This document shows, one piece after another, positions 7,396 through 15,917 of a stretch of DNA of 64,000 nucleotides. The notes below the pieces were generated by a model. The model worked only from the letters and a program-made list of their open reading frames with translations, was not told where the DNA came from and searched no databases. Numbering within the stretch: the first letter of the stretch is position 1; each line of letters opens with the position of its first letter. The stretch comes from Saccharothrix saharensis (GTDB lineage Bacteria > Actinomycetota > Actinomycetes > Mycobacteriales > Pseudonocardiaceae), in the NCBI RefSeq assembly GCF_006716745.1, contig NZ_VFPP01000001.1, forward strand, positions 7,017,386 through 7,081,385. Reading direction: 5' to 3'. Position numbers and translations under genes: made by a program.

Positions 7396-10280
7396 GGGGT
7401 GTTCTCCTCGATGGGGTGGGTGTCGTGCGTGGACCCGAGCAGGAGCACCGAAGGCACCTGCTCGGGGAAACCGAGGCGGAGCAAGCCGTACCCGATGCCG
7501 GACAGCCCGGTGAGCAGGCCGGCCGACGGCACGCCACCGGGCGTGCCGCAGCGCGCCCCGTACTGGTCCAGCGCGCCGAGGACCAGCCCCGCGCGCCGGG
7601 TCTGCATGGCCGGTGCCAGGCCGTGCCCGCGTTCGGCGAGCACGGTCAAGGCCTCGATCACGCCCAGCTCACCGTGGCACAGGCTCAGGTCCCGCAGGGG
7701 TTCGTGCACCGCCAAGGCGTTCGTGCACCGGTCGACGTGCAGGGTGTGCGCGTCGACCGGCTGGTCGGGGTGGGCGCAGTGCGCGAGCACCGCGCCGGAC
7801 AACCCGGAGCACCAACTGTGGTCGGCTTCGGCCACGTCGAGCAGCCGTTGCCGCAACGCGTGGTCGGCCCGCAGGTTGGCCCGGCCGACCACACCGTAGC
7901 GGTCGTCGCGGACGGTCCGCGCGTAGCGCAGCAACGCCCAGCCGACGCCCGCCCGGCCGCGGGCGAAGCCGTCGCCGCCGGGGGTGGCCGCGAGGAGCCG
8001 GTCGGCGTACGCGCGGGCGAGCGCCGAGGCGGCGGGCAGGCCGCTCTCCGCCCGCACCGCCAGCATGGCGGCCAGGCCGCCCGCCCAGCCCTCGACCACG
8101 TTGGCCGGGTCCTCGCCGGCCGCTTCGACGGCGGCCGCGACGTCGACCGCGGTGCGCAGCCAGCCGGTGATCTCGCCGTCGTCCAGCAGGTTCGCCATCC
8201 GGGCCAGCGCGTAGCAGATGCCGCCCAGCCCGTGGAACCCGCCGCTGCCCACGGCCGCCGCCCGCTCACCGTCCTCGGCGAACGCGGTCAGCAGGCCGGG
8301 GATCGGCCGCAGCGCGTCCCGCGCGTACTCGGTGTAGCGGGAGGCACCGGTGAGCCGGCCCAGTTGGGCGAGGAACAGCGCGACGCCGGTGTAGCCGTTG
8401 GACAGTCCGGCGCCCATCGGCGCGACCGCCCAGTGACGGTCGTCCACCAGCTCCAGGCCCACCCAGTTGACCCGGCCGTCGGCGGTCGTGGCGTGCGCCA
8501 GCACCTCGTCGGCGATGCCGCAGGCGGCGACCAGCAGGCGTTGCGGGTCCGGCACGCCGGCTTCCACCGGCGCGGCCACGCCCCGGCCCGTGCGGTGCTC
8601 CACCGGGCGCGGCCTGCTCGCCAGCCCGGCGCTGATCAGCCACTGCTGGTCGTGCTTGTCCACCTCGTCCAGCGCGGCGACCTTGGCCGTGACGGCGTCC
8701 AGCGCGGAGCACGGCAGCAGGTCCGGCAGCCGCTGCCCGGTCGAGGTGACCACGTCGCGGCTGCCCGGCCGGGTGGTGAACAGCGGCACGTCGCCCGCCC
8801 ACAGGTCGCGCATCTCGTGCGGCACCAGTGCACGTGTCACGTCGTCGTCGCCCGCGCCGTCCCACAGCAGGTCGAGCACGTCCTGGCGGGCCGACGCGCC
8901 GCGCAGCGCGTCCGGGTGCGTCGACTCGTCCAGCAACGTCGAGTACAGCTGGGTCATCCGCGGCACGAACCGCACCGGCAGGTCGGCGAAGCGGCTCAGC
9001 AGCCCGTCCGGGCCGAGCAGCTCGGCGCGGTGGTAGCACAGGGCGTCGTAGCCGATCCGGAAACCGGCCAGCAGCGCGCCCTGGTAGTCGGCGGGCTCGG
9101 CGTCGCGACCGTCCACCACGGGCCGGTTCTGCGCCGGGGGCATCGGCGCGGGCCTGCGCACCAGCCGCATCCGGTCGGTGCCGGGGTCCAGCCACGCCAC
9201 GCCGTCGACGGGCGGCCGGTCGCCGTGGTCACCGCCCAGGCCGCCGACGTCCAGCGCGCCGTGCTCGCCCAGCAGCACGCGCGGCAGCACGGCGGTGCGG
9301 TGCACGGACCGCGCCAGGGCCCGGACCGCCGGGTCGGTCGGCGCGCCCAGGGTGGGGTGGAACAGGGTCTCCAGGTCCACCAGCACCGGCTGATCGCCCG
9401 CCGCGATCAGGTTCTCGTAGTGCATGTCGGTGCCGTCCACCGCGTACAGCAGCGCGATCAGCGCGCCCAGCCGCTGGTAGAACCGGCCGACCTCGGTGAC
9501 GTCCGCGCACGGGCGGTGCTCGACGAACTCCAGCCACCCGTGCCCGGGGCGGGCCAGCAGGCGCGGCAGCCGCAGGTCCAGGCCGGTGTGCCCGTCGAAC
9601 CACGTGACCAGGTCGGCGAACGCCCGGTGCAGCGCGACCGGCCGCGGCTTGTAGACCACCCGGCGGCCGTCGGTGAAGGTCAGGACGGCCACCGAGCGGC
9701 CCCGCGCGTGCGGGTCGCCCCGGCCGGTCTCCACGTGCGCGAGCGCGCCGGGGTCGCGGCCGTCGAGCAGGGTCCGCACGATCTCCGCCCGGTCCGCGGT
9801 GAAGCGGTCCAGCAGCTCGCGGTGCGCGTCCACGGAGTGCAGGCAGGCCTGGCCGAGCAGCCGGGCCAGCACCGGGTACCGGGCGAACAGCGCGGGCAGG
9901 TCCACGTGCCGGACGAAGTCGGCGAACCGCTCCTGCGGCGTGTCGCCGACGAGCCGGCCGCCGACCCGGTCGAGGTTCAGCTCCAGCACCAGGGTGCGAG
10001 CCGCGATCCGGACCAGCCGCTTGCCCAGCGCGCGGGCGAAGTCGGCGTCCAGCCGCGGGTCGAGCGCCGTGGCCGCGCGCACCAGGGGTCTCAGCGCGAA
10101 CGCGAACGCCTCGTCCCAGCTGCCGCCGGCGAAGTCTGCACGGGCCGCGGTCGTGGTGGCGCGTTCCACGAACGCGGCCCATGAGGGCCGTCCACGGGGG
10201 ACGACCAGCTCCTGGGTGTTCCCGCGCACGCCGCTGTGCCACCACGTCGCTGGCGGCCGTTCCACGGCGGAGGGAATCAC
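7392..10280 (-). CDS. lanM: Class II lanthipeptide synthetase LanM
   Basis: This 962-residue bifunctional enzyme has an N-terminal DUF4135 dehydratase half, marked by VVYKPRPVALHRAFADL and DMHYENLIAAGDQPVLVDLE. The C-terminal LanC-like cyclase carries zinc ligands in HSWCSGLSG and LSLCHGELG. It would phosphorylate and eliminate Ser/Thr in a precursor and then add Cys thiols to the dehydro residues. The cyclase metal site is intact even though the coupled peptide gene has no Cys. The start is GTG at 10280. No LanT transporter or dedicated leader protease is present in the window, so the locus is orphan-like. Expression is probably driven from the 200-bp region upstream, which has a 16-bp palindrome. 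Confidence 0.93.
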   Translation of the reverse strand: MIPSAVERPPATWWHSGVRGNTQELVVPRGRPSWAAFVERATTTAARADFAGGSWDEAFAFALRPLVRAATALDPRLDADFARALGKRLVRIAARTLVLELNLDRVGGRLVGDTPQERFADFVRHVDLPALFARYPVLARLLGQACLHSVDAHRELLDRFTADRAEIVRTLLDGRDPGALAHVETGRGDPHARGRSVAVLTFTDGRRVVYKPRPVALHRAFADLVTWFDGHTGLDLRLPRLLARPGHGWLEFVEHRPCADVTEVGRFYQRLGALIALLYAVDGTDMHYENLIAAGDQPVLVDLETLFHPTLGAPTDPAVRALARSVHRTAVLPRVLLGEHGALDVGGLGGDHGDRPPVDGVAWLDPGTDRMRLVRRPAPMPPAQNRPVVDGRDAEPADYQGALLAGFRIGYDALCYHRAELLGPDGLLSRFADLPVRFVPRMTQLYSTLLDESTHPDALRGASARQDVLDLLWDGAGDDDVTRALVPHEMRDLWAGDVPLFTTRPGSRDVVTSTGQRLPDLLPCSALDAVTAKVAALDEVDKHDQQWLISAGLASRPRPVEHRTGRGVAAPVEAGVPDPQRLLVAACGIADEVLAHATTADGRVNWVGLELVDDRHWAVAPMGAGLSNGYTGVALFLAQLGRLTGASRYTEYARDALRPIPGLLTAFAEDGERAAAVGSGGFHGLGGICYALARMANLLDDGEITGWLRTAVDVAAAVEAAGEDPANVVEGWAGGLAAMLAVRAESGLPAASALARAYADRLLAATPGGDGFARGRAGVGWALLRYARTVRDDRYGVVGRANLRADHALRQRLLDVAEADHSWCSGLSGAVLAHCAHPDQPVDAHTLHVDRCTNALAVHEPLRDLSLCHGELGVIEALTVLAERGHGLAPAMQTRRAGLVLGALDQYGARCGTPGGVPSAGLLTGLSGIGYGLLRLGFPEQVPSVLLLGSTHDTHPIEENTP

Positions 10281-10356
10281 GCCGACAACGTGTCATGGGG
10301 GCCCGGTGCCGCACATGGGGGCCGTGCCCCCAGATTTGCGCGCGGACCCCGACGAG

Positions 10357-10372
10357 ACCGCACATGTGCGGT
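10357..10372. promoter_or_regulatory. Perfect 16-bp palindrome upstream of lanM
   Basis: ACCGCACATGTGCGGT is fully self-complementary and lies 77 bp upstream of the lanM start. A half-site copy CCGCACATG occurs at 10309-10317, nearer the gene. The pair looks like an operator or activator site; the nearby LAL or the HTH regulator could bind it. This is inferred from symmetry only. Confidence 0.45.
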
Positions 10373-10423
10373 GAACCGCTTCGCCGCAGGTCACCGCCGG
10401 GATGACGGGACGGTGAACGGCGT

Positions 10424-10457
10424 GGTGCCCGGCCCCGTGCAGGCGGGACCGGGCACC
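10424..10457 (-). terminator. Hairpin terminator after the subtilase gene
   Basis: GGTGCCCGG (10424-10432) pairs with CCGGGCACC (10449-10457), with further inner CCCG/CGGG pairing. It lies 21 nt beyond the subtilase stop and separates it from lanM. Confidence 0.7.
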
Positions 10458-10478
10458 GGACGACCCTCTCGGCAGGGC

Positions 10479-12281
10479 CTAGAAGGTCAGGTTCCAGACG
10501 TCGATGTAGCCGGTGTCACCGGAGTACACGTCCTGGACGCGGAGCTTCCAGGTGCCGTCGGCGACCTCGGCCGAGGCGTTCACGGTGTAGGTGGCGACCA
10601 CGTTGTCCGCGCTGTCGCTCGACGACGAGCCCTTCAGCCGGTACGCCGTGCCGTCCGGCGCGACCAGGTCGACCACCAGGTCGCCGCGGTAGGTGTGCTT
10701 GATGTCGACACCGACCTTCAGCGTGGCCGGCGCGTTGCCGGTCCGGCCGGTCACCGCGATGTCGGACGTCACCGTGCCGCGGTCCACGATCCGCACGTCC
10801 GTCGCGTTCTCGAACGTGCCGGTCGGCGGCGTGGTGCCGCCACCGGCCGCCGCGACCGCCTTCGCCGCGTCGGCGAGCCCCGCGCCGCACCCGCCGGTGC
10901 AGGTGCCGGCCAGCGGGCGGGCGTTGTTCTTGATCAGCGCCTCGACCTGGGCCGGGGTCAGCGCCGCGTTGGCCTGGGCGAGCAGCGCGGCCAGGCCGGC
11001 GACGTGCGGCGCGGCCATGCTGGTGCCCTGGTACGGCGCGTAGGACTCCGCGCCGGCGGTGGTCGTGCCCGCGTTCAGCGTGGAGAGGATGCCGTTCTGC
11101 GGCGTGGTGATCGTGCCCGGCGTGTCGGTGGCGCGCCGGGTCTCGCCGCCGGGCGCCGCGATGTCGACCTTGGCGCCGTAGTTCGAGTAGTACGCCCGGT
11201 TGCCCTCACGGCTGCTCGCCGCCACCGCGATGACGTTGTTGCAGCTCGCCGGCGTGAAACCGGAGACGTCGGCGTTCGAGTTGCCCGCCGCGACGACGAC
11301 CGTCGTGCCGCGGCCGACCGCCGAGTTGATCGCGTTCTGGTAGGTCGAGGAGCACGCGGACTGGCCGCCCAGGCTCATGTTGACCACCTTGGCCGGCGTG
11401 GGGTTCGAGGGCACGCCGGACACCGTGCCGCCGGACGCCCACACGATGGCGTCGGCGATGTCGGACGTGCTGCCGCCGCACTGCGCGAGCACGCGGATCG
11501 GCTGGATCTTCGCGTCGTAGGCGATGCCGGCGACGCCCTTGGCGTTGTTCGTGGCCGCGCCGATCGTGCCCGCCACGTGCGTGCCGTGCCAGCTCGAGTT
11601 CTGGTCCTTCGGCGGCACGGGGTTGCCGAACAGGTCGGTGCCGCAGTCGCCCGCCTTCATCCAGTCGCCGTTGTCGGCCGGGTTCGAGTCGCGGCCGTTG
11701 CCGTCGCGCGCCCGGGAGGCGTCGGAGACGAAGTCGTAGCCCGCGACGACCTTGCCCGCCAGGTCCGAGTGCGCGACGTAACCGGTGTCGAGCACCGCGA
11801 CCGTGACGCCCTGCCCGGTGGCCGTGCCCCACGCGCCGGGCACGTTCATGCCCGCGGTGGCCTCGAACAGGTCCCACTGCTTGGCGTAGTCGGTGTCATT
11901 CGGGTCCGCCAGCGGCTGCATCATCAGGTCCGGCTCGACGTAGGCCACGTCGGGGTCGGCCCGGAACTCCTCGATCGCCTTCGCCGCCGCCGCCCGGTCG
12001 GTGGTGCCGAGGTCGACCACGGTGGCGCCGGTGCCCAGCCGGCGGCGGAGGCTGAGGTCCCGGCCGACCCGGTCGCCCTTGGCCTCGGCGTCCTGGGCGG
12101 CGGCGGTGTCCGAGCTCGCCTCCGCGGCGCCTGCCTTGTAGCCGACGATCAGCCGCTCGTACGGGCGGGCGTCGGCCGGGGCCGGGGGCGCCGCGGGCTC
12201 GGCGGTCGCCGCGGTCACGCCGGACAGCAGCGCGGCCGAGACGGCCGTCGCGCACAGCGCGGCGCGTCGCAATCCGTTCAC
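10479..12281 (-). CDS. Secreted S8 subtilisin-like serine protease with P domain
   Basis: The 600-residue preproprotein has a signal peptide (to about ATAEPA, residue 28) and an I9-like propeptide (PYERLIVGYKAG to VAYVEPDLMMQP). The peptidase S8 domain shows catalytic Asp (VAVLDTGY), His (HGTHVAGTIGA) and Ser (GTSMAAPHVAGLAALL), with an oxyanion Asn in AAGNSNADVSG. The C-terminus is a P/proprotein-convertase domain (RGTVTSDIAVTG, KHTYRGDLVVDLVAPDGT). It acts outside the cell on proteins. A divergent HTH regulator 217 bp away is a plausible controller. There is no specific sign that it matures the adjacent lanM product. Confidence 0.95.
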   Translation of the reverse strand: MNGLRRAALCATAVSAALLSGVTAATAEPAAPPAPADARPYERLIVGYKAGAAEASSDTAAAQDAEAKGDRVGRDLSLRRRLGTGATVVDLGTTDRAAAAKAIEEFRADPDVAYVEPDLMMQPLADPNDTDYAKQWDLFEATAGMNVPGAWGTATGQGVTVAVLDTGYVAHSDLAGKVVAGYDFVSDASRARDGNGRDSNPADNGDWMKAGDCGTDLFGNPVPPKDQNSSWHGTHVAGTIGAATNNAKGVAGIAYDAKIQPIRVLAQCGGSTSDIADAIVWASGGTVSGVPSNPTPAKVVNMSLGGQSACSSTYQNAINSAVGRGTTVVVAAGNSNADVSGFTPASCNNVIAVAASSREGNRAYYSNYGAKVDIAAPGGETRRATDTPGTITTPQNGILSTLNAGTTTAGAESYAPYQGTSMAAPHVAGLAALLAQANAALTPAQVEALIKNNARPLAGTCTGGCGAGLADAAKAVAAAGGGTTPPTGTFENATDVRIVDRGTVTSDIAVTGRTGNAPATLKVGVDIKHTYRGDLVVDLVAPDGTAYRLKGSSSSDSADNVVATYTVNASAEVADGTWKLRVQDVYSGDTGYIDVWNLTF

Positions 12282-12498
12282 AGGGGTGGTTCCTTCCGAC
12301 TGCAGGGACTTCGCCTGCCGTCGAGGGCATCAGGGGTCTGAAACGGCTGCGAAGTGCGTGAAAGGTAGGCAGGAAGGCGGGGATTGGCCCAGAGTCGGAA
12401 CGCGGCAGTTTCGCGACACTGACGTGTTCCCGTCAGCGGATTGGGCCGAACGGTCCACGTCGAACGGGCTGTTCGGTCGAAACGGGGACAATGTGCGG

Positions 12499-13416
12499 GT
12501 GTTCGAACACCTGGGTGTCTCCGCCGAGCAGGCGCGTGTCTACGAGCGATTGGTCCGCACCGGGTCGTGCACCGCGGCGGAGGCCGGGACGTCACCCGGC
12601 GTGCTCGGGGAGCTCGTGCGGCTGGGGGTGGTGCAGCGGCTCGCCGACGACGTGTGGCAGGCCGTGCCGCCGGACCTCGCGGTGGAGGTGCTGATCGCCG
12701 CCCGCGAGGACGGGCACCGGCGGGCGCGGGCCGAGGCGGCCCCGCTGATGGAGGCCTACCTGCGCAACCGGGCCGAGCAGCACCACGACACGTCGATGGT
12801 CGAGGTGGTCAACGGCGCGGGCGCGGTGCGCGACGTGTGGCGGGCGCTGCTGGCCGGCGCGCGGACCGAGGTGTGCGTGCTCGACCAGCCGCCGTACCTC
12901 TCACCGGTCGAGGAGCACACCGGGCTGGAGGTCGACACGCGGCGGCGGCACGTGCAGTGGCGCGTCATCTACGACCGGTCGAGCGTGGAGCTGCCGGGGC
13001 GGCTGGCCGAGATCGGCGAGCTGGTCGCGTCGGGGGAGCGGGCCCGGGTGACGCCGACCCTGCCGTTCAAGCTCGGCGTGGTGGACGCGCGGGTGGCCGT
13101 GCTGCCGGTGGCGGTGCGGGGCGCGGTGGACCAGGTGCTGCTGATCCGCCCGTCACCGCTGCTGGACGTGCTCGTGTCCATGTTCGACCTGTACTGGGAC
13201 AACGCGATCCCGTTCAGCCCGCGCGGGTCCGGCGGCGAGGTCGACACCCGGTTGCTGGCGCTGCTCGCGGCCGGGTTGACCGACGAGAGCATCGCCCGCC
13301 ACCTGGGCCTCGGCCCGCGCACCGTGCAGCGGCGGGTGCGGCAGCTGATGGACCGGTGCGGCGCGCGGACGAGGTTCCAGGCCGGTGTCCAGGCCATGCG
13401 CCGCGGCTGGTTGTAG
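12499..13416 (+). CDS. HTH transcriptional regulator (TrmB-like N-term, LuxR-like C-term HTH)
   Basis: The protein of about 305 residues starts with a winged-helix-like segment (FEHLGVSAEQARVYERLVRT) and has a middle sensor-like domain (EVCVLDQPPYLSPVEEHTGL, HVQWRVIYDRSSVELPG) related to TrmB/PLD-like regulators. The C-terminal HTH is LAAGLTDESIARHLGLGPRT followed by VQRRVRQLMDR. GTG at 12499 has GGGGA (12484-12488) 10 nt upstream; GTG at 12493 is an alternative two codons longer. It is divergent from the subtilase gene, a common layout for a regulator and its target. Ligand unknown. Confidence 0.82.
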   Translation: MFEHLGVSAEQARVYERLVRTGSCTAAEAGTSPGVLGELVRLGVVQRLADDVWQAVPPDLAVEVLIAAREDGHRRARAEAAPLMEAYLRNRAEQHHDTSMVEVVNGAGAVRDVWRALLAGARTEVCVLDQPPYLSPVEEHTGLEVDTRRRHVQWRVIYDRSSVELPGRLAEIGELVASGERARVTPTLPFKLGVVDARVAVLPVAVRGAVDQVLLIRPSPLLDVLVSMFDLYWDNAIPFSPRGSGGEVDTRLLALLAAGLTDESIARHLGLGPRTVQRRVRQLMDRCGARTRFQAGVQAMRRGWL

Positions 13417-13425
13417 CCCCTGGCG

Positions 13426-13989
13426 TCAGGCGCAGTTCTCGGCTTGGCCGGCGGCGGCGCGGAAGTCGTCGGGCAGCGAGACCACGGCCATCTTCTCCAC
13501 CGCCTCGTTCATCACGGTGACCGCCTCGGTCATGTCCTGGATGACGGTGGAGAAGATGTCGGTGGTCATCTCCGGCGCGTCGTCCACGGTCGCCTTCGCC
13601 GAGACGAACTTGTCCCGCGCCCGGCCCAGCGGCTCGCTGATCACCTCGACCGCGGTGTCGGCGGCGGGGTTCGGCGCGGGGGTCAGCTCGCCGAGGTCGT
13701 GCAGCACGACGTCGAGCACGTCGACCACCCGGCCGAGCGAGTCGCTGATCGCCTTCTTGGCCTCGGCCGGGTCGGTCTGCGTCTGGTCGAACTGGACCCC
13801 GCCCGAGGCGACCATGTACTTCGCCACGCCGCAGAAGTTGTTCACCCAGCGCACGACCTCGGCGTCCGCCCCGCCGGACGACACCGGGCCGGCCGTCGGC
13901 TGCCCCGTCACGGGCACCGCGCACCCGGTCAGCCCGACCAGCGCCACCGCCACCACCCACCGCTTCACAGGGGATTTGTACCCCGTCAT
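13426..13989 (-). CDS. Hypothetical lipoprotein
   Basis: The 187-residue product has a basic n-region, hydrophobic core and lipobox VGLTGC (Cys23), indicating a lipid-anchored exported protein. The mature part is mostly helical and acidic (AEAKKAISDSLGRVVDVLDV, DIFSTVIQDMTEAVTVMNEA) with cysteines in NNFCGVAKY and at the end (ENCA), which could form a disulfide. I recognise no family. The start may be ATG at 13989 or GTG at 13968; either gives a valid lipoprotein signal. It is convergent with the HTH regulator, with 9 bp between stops. Confidence 0.65.
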   Translation of the reverse strand: MTGYKSPVKRWVVAVALVGLTGCAVPVTGQPTAGPVSSGGADAEVVRWVNNFCGVAKYMVASGGVQFDQTQTDPAEAKKAISDSLGRVVDVLDVVLHDLGELTPAPNPAADTAVEVISEPLGRARDKFVSAKATVDDAPEMTTDIFSTVIQDMTEAVTVMNEAVEKMAVVSLPDDFRAAAGQAENCA

Positions 13990-14010
13990 CACCCGATAGT
14001 GGGGTGGAAC

Positions 14011-14592
14011 ATGACAAACGGGGGAATCGTCGGCCACGATGTCCGCCTCATGACCGTCTCACTCGATGTCTCCGGCGGGATCGCGGTCATCCGGATCGGC
14101 GAGCCGTCGGACACCGTGCTGCCCGACCTCCGCGCGCTGCTGCCGATGGCGGCCGGTGCTCGGGCCGTCGTGCTGCCGGTGGACGCCGGGCTGTGCTCGA
14201 TCGACATCAAACGGCTGGTCCGGGTGTCGGCGGCGGAGCGGGAGGCGCTCGCGGCGGCGGTGCGCGGGGTGCGGGACGAGGTGGCGAACCTGCCCGTGCC
14301 GGTGGTCGCGGCGATCGGCGGCAGCCCGTACGGCGAGGTGGCCGAGCTGGCGATGGCGTGCGACCTGCGGGTGTTGTCGTCCGACGCCGCACTCGGCTGG
14401 GTGACCGACAGCCGGGTGACCGGCGGTCAGGTGTTGGTGGCACGGCGCGTGACCGCCGACGAGGCGTTGCGGACCGGGCTGGTGGACCGCGTCGTGCCGC
14501 CGTCGGCGGTGCTCAGGACCGCACTCGAACTCGCAAACGAGTGCAAGTCAACGCAAGCGGGACGTAAATCCTGCCGTATAGTTGCTCCATGA
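14011..14592 (+). CDS. Short enoyl-CoA hydratase/isomerase-like protein
   Basis: The 193-residue product has a crotonase-fold core: NLPVPVVAAIGGSPYGEVAE, LAMACDLRVLSSDAALGWV and the VTADEALRTGLVDRVVP segment. Typical crotonases are about 255-270 residues. Here the N-terminal CoA-binding strands are compressed and the C-terminal trimerisation helices are missing, with the last 20 residues running into the lacI promoter. The oxyanion-hole glycine region (AIGGSPYG) is recognisable, but the usual catalytic Glu pair is not convincing. It may be a catalytically altered or decaying enzyme. ATG 14011 has GGGG 6 nt upstream; ATG 14050 is an alternative. Its TGA overlaps the lacI ATG. Confidence 0.6.
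   Translation: MTNGGIVGHDVRLMTVSLDVSGGIAVIRIGEPSDTVLPDLRALLPMAAGARAVVLPVDAGLCSIDIKRLVRVSAAEREALAAAVRGVRDEVANLPVPVVAAIGGSPYGEVAELAMACDLRVLSSDAALGWVTDSRVTGGQVLVARRVTADEALRTGLVDRVVPPSAVLRTALELANECKSTQAGRKSCRIVAP
14532..14582 (+). promoter_or_regulatory. lacI promoter with helically phased repeats
   Basis: Three pentamers (CGCAA at 14532, TGCAA at 14542, CGCAA at 14552) lie exactly 10 bp apart, on one face of the helix. They precede a TATAGT hexamer (14577-14582), which sits 6 nt before the lacI ATG. Read on the other strand these are TTGCG/TTGCA repeats; similar TTGCG copies occur before the sugar-binding protein gene. This suggests an autoregulatory LacI-family site and a leaderless lacI mRNA. 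Confidence 0.45.
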
Positions 14593-15590
14593 CGCAACGG
14601 CGGTTGGCGGAAGTGGCCGCGAAGGTCGGCGTGAGCGAGGCGACGGTCAGCCGGGTGCTCAACGGCAAGCCCGGTGTGTCCGACGCGACGCGCTCGGCCG
14701 TGCTCACCGCGCTGGACGTGCTGGGGTACGAACGGCCGACGCAGCTGCGCGGCGAGCGGGCGAGGCTGGTCGGCCTGGTGCTGCCGGAGCTGCAGAACCC
14801 GATCTTCCCCGCGTTCGCCGACGTGGTCGGCAACGCGCTGGCGCAGCGCGGCTTCACGCCGGTGCTGTGCACCCGCACGGCCGGCGGCGTGACCGAGGCG
14901 GACTACCTGGAGCTGCTGTTCGAGCAGCACGTGTCGGGGGTCGTGTTCGCCGGCGGGCAGTACGCGCAGGCCGACGCGTCGCACGAGCACTACCGGCAGA
15001 TGACGCGGCGCAAGCTGCCGGCGGTGCTGGTGAACGCCGCGATAGAGGACCTCGGGTTCCCGCGCGTGTCGTGCGACGACGCGGTGGCGGTCGAGCAGGC
15101 GTTCGGGCACCTGGTGGCGCTGGGGCACGTCCGGATCGGGGCGGTGCTCGGCCCGTCGGACCACATGCCGTCGCGGCGCAAGCTCACCGCGTTGACGTCG
15201 TGCGCGGGCGCGGCGGGGGTGGAGCTGTTCGAGGAGCACGCGATGTTCTCGCTGGAGGGCGGGCAGGCCGCCGCCACCCGGCTGCTGCACCGGGGCGTGA
15301 CCGCGATCCTGTGCGCGTCCGACCCGCTGGCGTTGGGCGCGGTGCGCGCCGTGCGGCGGCACGGGCTCAAGGTGCCGCACGACGTCTCCGTGGTGGGTTA
15401 CGACGATTCACCGCTCATGACGTGCACCGAACCGCCGTTGACCACGGTCCGCCAGCCGATCGAGGCGATGGGCCGCGCGGCCGTCGAGCTGCTGGCCAAC
15501 CAGATCTCCGGCACCCCGGTCCCCGACGAGGAACTCCTCTTCGAACCCGAGCTGGTCGTCCGCTCCTCCACCGCCCCCGCCCCCCGCTAA
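14589..15590 (+). CDS. LacI family regulator of the alpha-glucoside uptake operon
   Basis: The 333-residue protein has the LacI HTH (LAEVAAKVGVSEATVSRVLN with the hinge helix that follows) and a periplasmic-binding-protein-like effector domain (LVGLVLPELQNPIFPAFADV, VSVVGYDDSPLMTCTEPPLT). It sits directly upstream of the ABC sugar importer and GH13 glucosidase genes, so it most likely represses them and responds to an alpha-glucoside such as maltose or palatinose. TATAGT 6 nt before the ATG suggests a leaderless message. Its stop is followed 3 nt later by the dispersed intergenic repeat. Confidence 0.93.
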   Translation: MTQRRLAEVAAKVGVSEATVSRVLNGKPGVSDATRSAVLTALDVLGYERPTQLRGERARLVGLVLPELQNPIFPAFADVVGNALAQRGFTPVLCTRTAGGVTEADYLELLFEQHVSGVVFAGGQYAQADASHEHYRQMTRRKLPAVLVNAAIEDLGFPRVSCDDAVAVEQAFGHLVALGHVRIGAVLGPSDHMPSRRKLTALTSCAGAAGVELFEEHAMFSLEGGQAAATRLLHRGVTAILCASDPLALGAVRAVRRHGLKVPHDVSVVGYDDSPLMTCTEPPLTTVRQPIEAMGRAAVELLANQISGTPVPDEELLFEPELVVRSSTAPAPR

Positions 15591-15593
15591 CCC

Positions 15594-15797
15594 GAGAGTC
15601 GAACGCTCAGGTCCCGAGTGTCGAACGCTCAGGACCACCGAGTCGAACCTTCAGGACCCCCGAGTCGAACCTTCAGGACCCCCGAGTTCGACGTTCGCGA
15701 CCGTGCCCCGGCCGTCGTGAGCGTTGAACTCGGGGGTCCTGAGCGTTCGACACTCGGGACGCGGAGGTTCGACACTCGGGACCTGAACGTTCGACTC
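15594..15797. repeat. Dispersed composite repeat, copy A (inverted, 9 units)
   Basis: There are five units reading GAG(T/A)GTCGAACGCTCAGG or close variants at 15594, 15616, 15640, 15662 and 15684, then four units in the opposite sense (TGAGCGTTGAACTC at 15718; CCTGAGCGTTCGACACTC at 15738; 15763; 15782). Units are 14-18 bp, separated by about 4-8 bp of C or G runs. The whole block is a large inverted repeat centred near 15705, starting 3 nt after the lacI stop. It fills most of the 327-bp gap before the next gene; the rest is the promoter region of the sugar-binding protein gene. Confidence 0.85.
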
Positions 15798-15830
15798 GCG
15801 GGGTGTGGGCTTACGACGAGATGTCGGGAA

Positions 15831-15857
15831 GTTGCGAATTTTCGTAGACATCTTGCG
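15831..15857 (+). promoter_or_regulatory. Candidate LacI operator before the sugar-binding protein gene
   Basis: GTTGCG (15831) and CTTGCG (15852) are direct repeats 21 bp apart, two helical turns. They echo the 10-bp-spaced TTGCG/TTGCA repeats before lacI. They lie 60-85 bp upstream of the ATG at 15918. Assignment as an operator is an inference from shared sequence and position. Confidence 0.35.
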
Positions 15858-15917
15858 GGACGGTGATGGGGCGATTTAGCGTGTGCGCCACACCACTCCC
15901 GAGGAGGGTCCGCCCCC

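Noticed and set aside
10479..12281. Subtilase as the leader peptidase of the lanM product
   Set aside because: It has a normal secreted S8 architecture with propeptide and P domain, its own terminator and a divergent regulator; adjacency alone is not enough.
12286..12498. Longer N-terminus for the HTH regulator starting at 12286
   Set aside because: The added residues lie in the divergent promoter region, are unlike any regulator, and a Shine-Dalgarno fits the GTG at 12499.
15594..15797. Possible CRISPR array
   Set aside because: Units are only 14-18 bp, spacers are 4-8 bp of C/G runs rather than unique 30-mers, and unit orientation flips in the middle.
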